Positions 5,435-5,513 of a DNA stretch of 5,513 nt are shown here, piece by piece. The notes under the pieces were generated by a model. It was not told the DNA's origin. It worked only from the letters and a program-made list of their open reading frames with translations, and searched no databases. Source of the DNA: Bryobacteraceae bacterium (lineage in GTDB: Bacteria; Acidobacteriota; Terriglobia; Bryobacterales; Bryobacteraceae). The position numbers were made by a program, and so were the translations under genes. How positions within the stretch are numbered: position 1 is the stretch's first letter; every line of letters starts with the position of its first letter. The stretch covers positions 1 to 5,513 of the forward strand of contig JASHSD010000777.1 of assembly GCA_030036985.1 (NCBI GenBank), written 5' to 3'.

Positions 5435-5513
5435 ACAGCTATCGGCTCAAAGCCGGCAGGATTGGGGAAGACTGAGAGTCTGCGCCACCTTGGTACGAAT
5501 TTGTGGGGCAGGT
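5435..5513. other. Downstream intergenic end with two small hairpins
   Basis: The 79 bases after the last stop hold no gene that I can support. Two small perfect stems occur: CGGCT-CAA-AGCCG (5443-5455) and AGACT-GAG-AGTCT (5469-5481). Neither has a following T-run, so they are at most weak or Rho-assisted 3'-end structures. The window stops in GTGGGGCAGGT, which may belong to a sequence beyond the edge. Confidence 0.35.

Noticed and set aside
5500..5513. GTGGGGCAGGT at the right edge as the start of an interspersed repeat
   Set aside because: It recalls repeats in Solibacter-like genomes, but it is cut by the window edge and cannot be tested here.
1..5513. CRISPR array, tRNA/rRNA genes or insertion sequences
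   Set aside because: I found no regularly spaced repeats, no tRNA-like arms and no transposase motifs on either strand.

Overview
The window is GC-rich bacterial chromosomal DNA with five protein-coding genes. Three read on the + strand: a lipoprotein, a geranylgeranyl reductase-type flavoprotein and an exported protein of unknown function. Two read on the - strand: a copper chaperone and a copper-exporting P1B-ATPase. The best guess for the source is Acidobacteriota, perhaps Bryobacterales/Solibacter-like. This rests on the style of the lipoprotein, the degenerate vWA-like exported protein and a 'PLAYARGS' intergenic motif that I recall from such genomes. It is an inference from memory, not the result of a search.

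Layout: positions 1-268 hold no convincing gene, only small inverted repeats and one possible interspersed repeat. A perfect TATAAT (257-262) then lies six bases before the GTG start of a 136-aa lipoprotein (269-679). The lipoprotein stop overlaps the start of a 390-aa FAD-dependent geranylgeranyl reductase family protein (676-1848) as ATGA, so the two form a translationally coupled pair. That pair runs tail to tail into the copper operon: the CopA stop lies inside the end of the reductase gene, giving a 26-bp overlap.

The copper operon reads leftward from about 4143: copZ (70 aa, one HMA domain with GMTCQGC), 23 bp, then copA (694 aa, one HMA domain, CPC, YN and MxxSS signatures of Cu(I) exporters). 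CopZ would bind cytosolic Cu(I) and hand it to CopA for export. The 49 bp upstream of copZ also serve as the upstream region of the divergent 413-aa exported protein (4193-5434), so the two units may share control. No metal-sensing regulator gene is present in the window.

Most worth a second look: (1) a shared 'ATnATCGAAT..TG' arrangement at the lipoprotein and copZ starts, with a -10-like hexamer exactly six bases before the start codon, suggesting leaderless mRNAs; (2) an in-phase A AAA AAG slippery heptamer in copZ whose -1 frame is open all the way into copA; (3) an unusually compact nucleotide-binding domain in CopA; (4) a divergent exported protein that looks like a vWA fold without its metal-binding aspartate.
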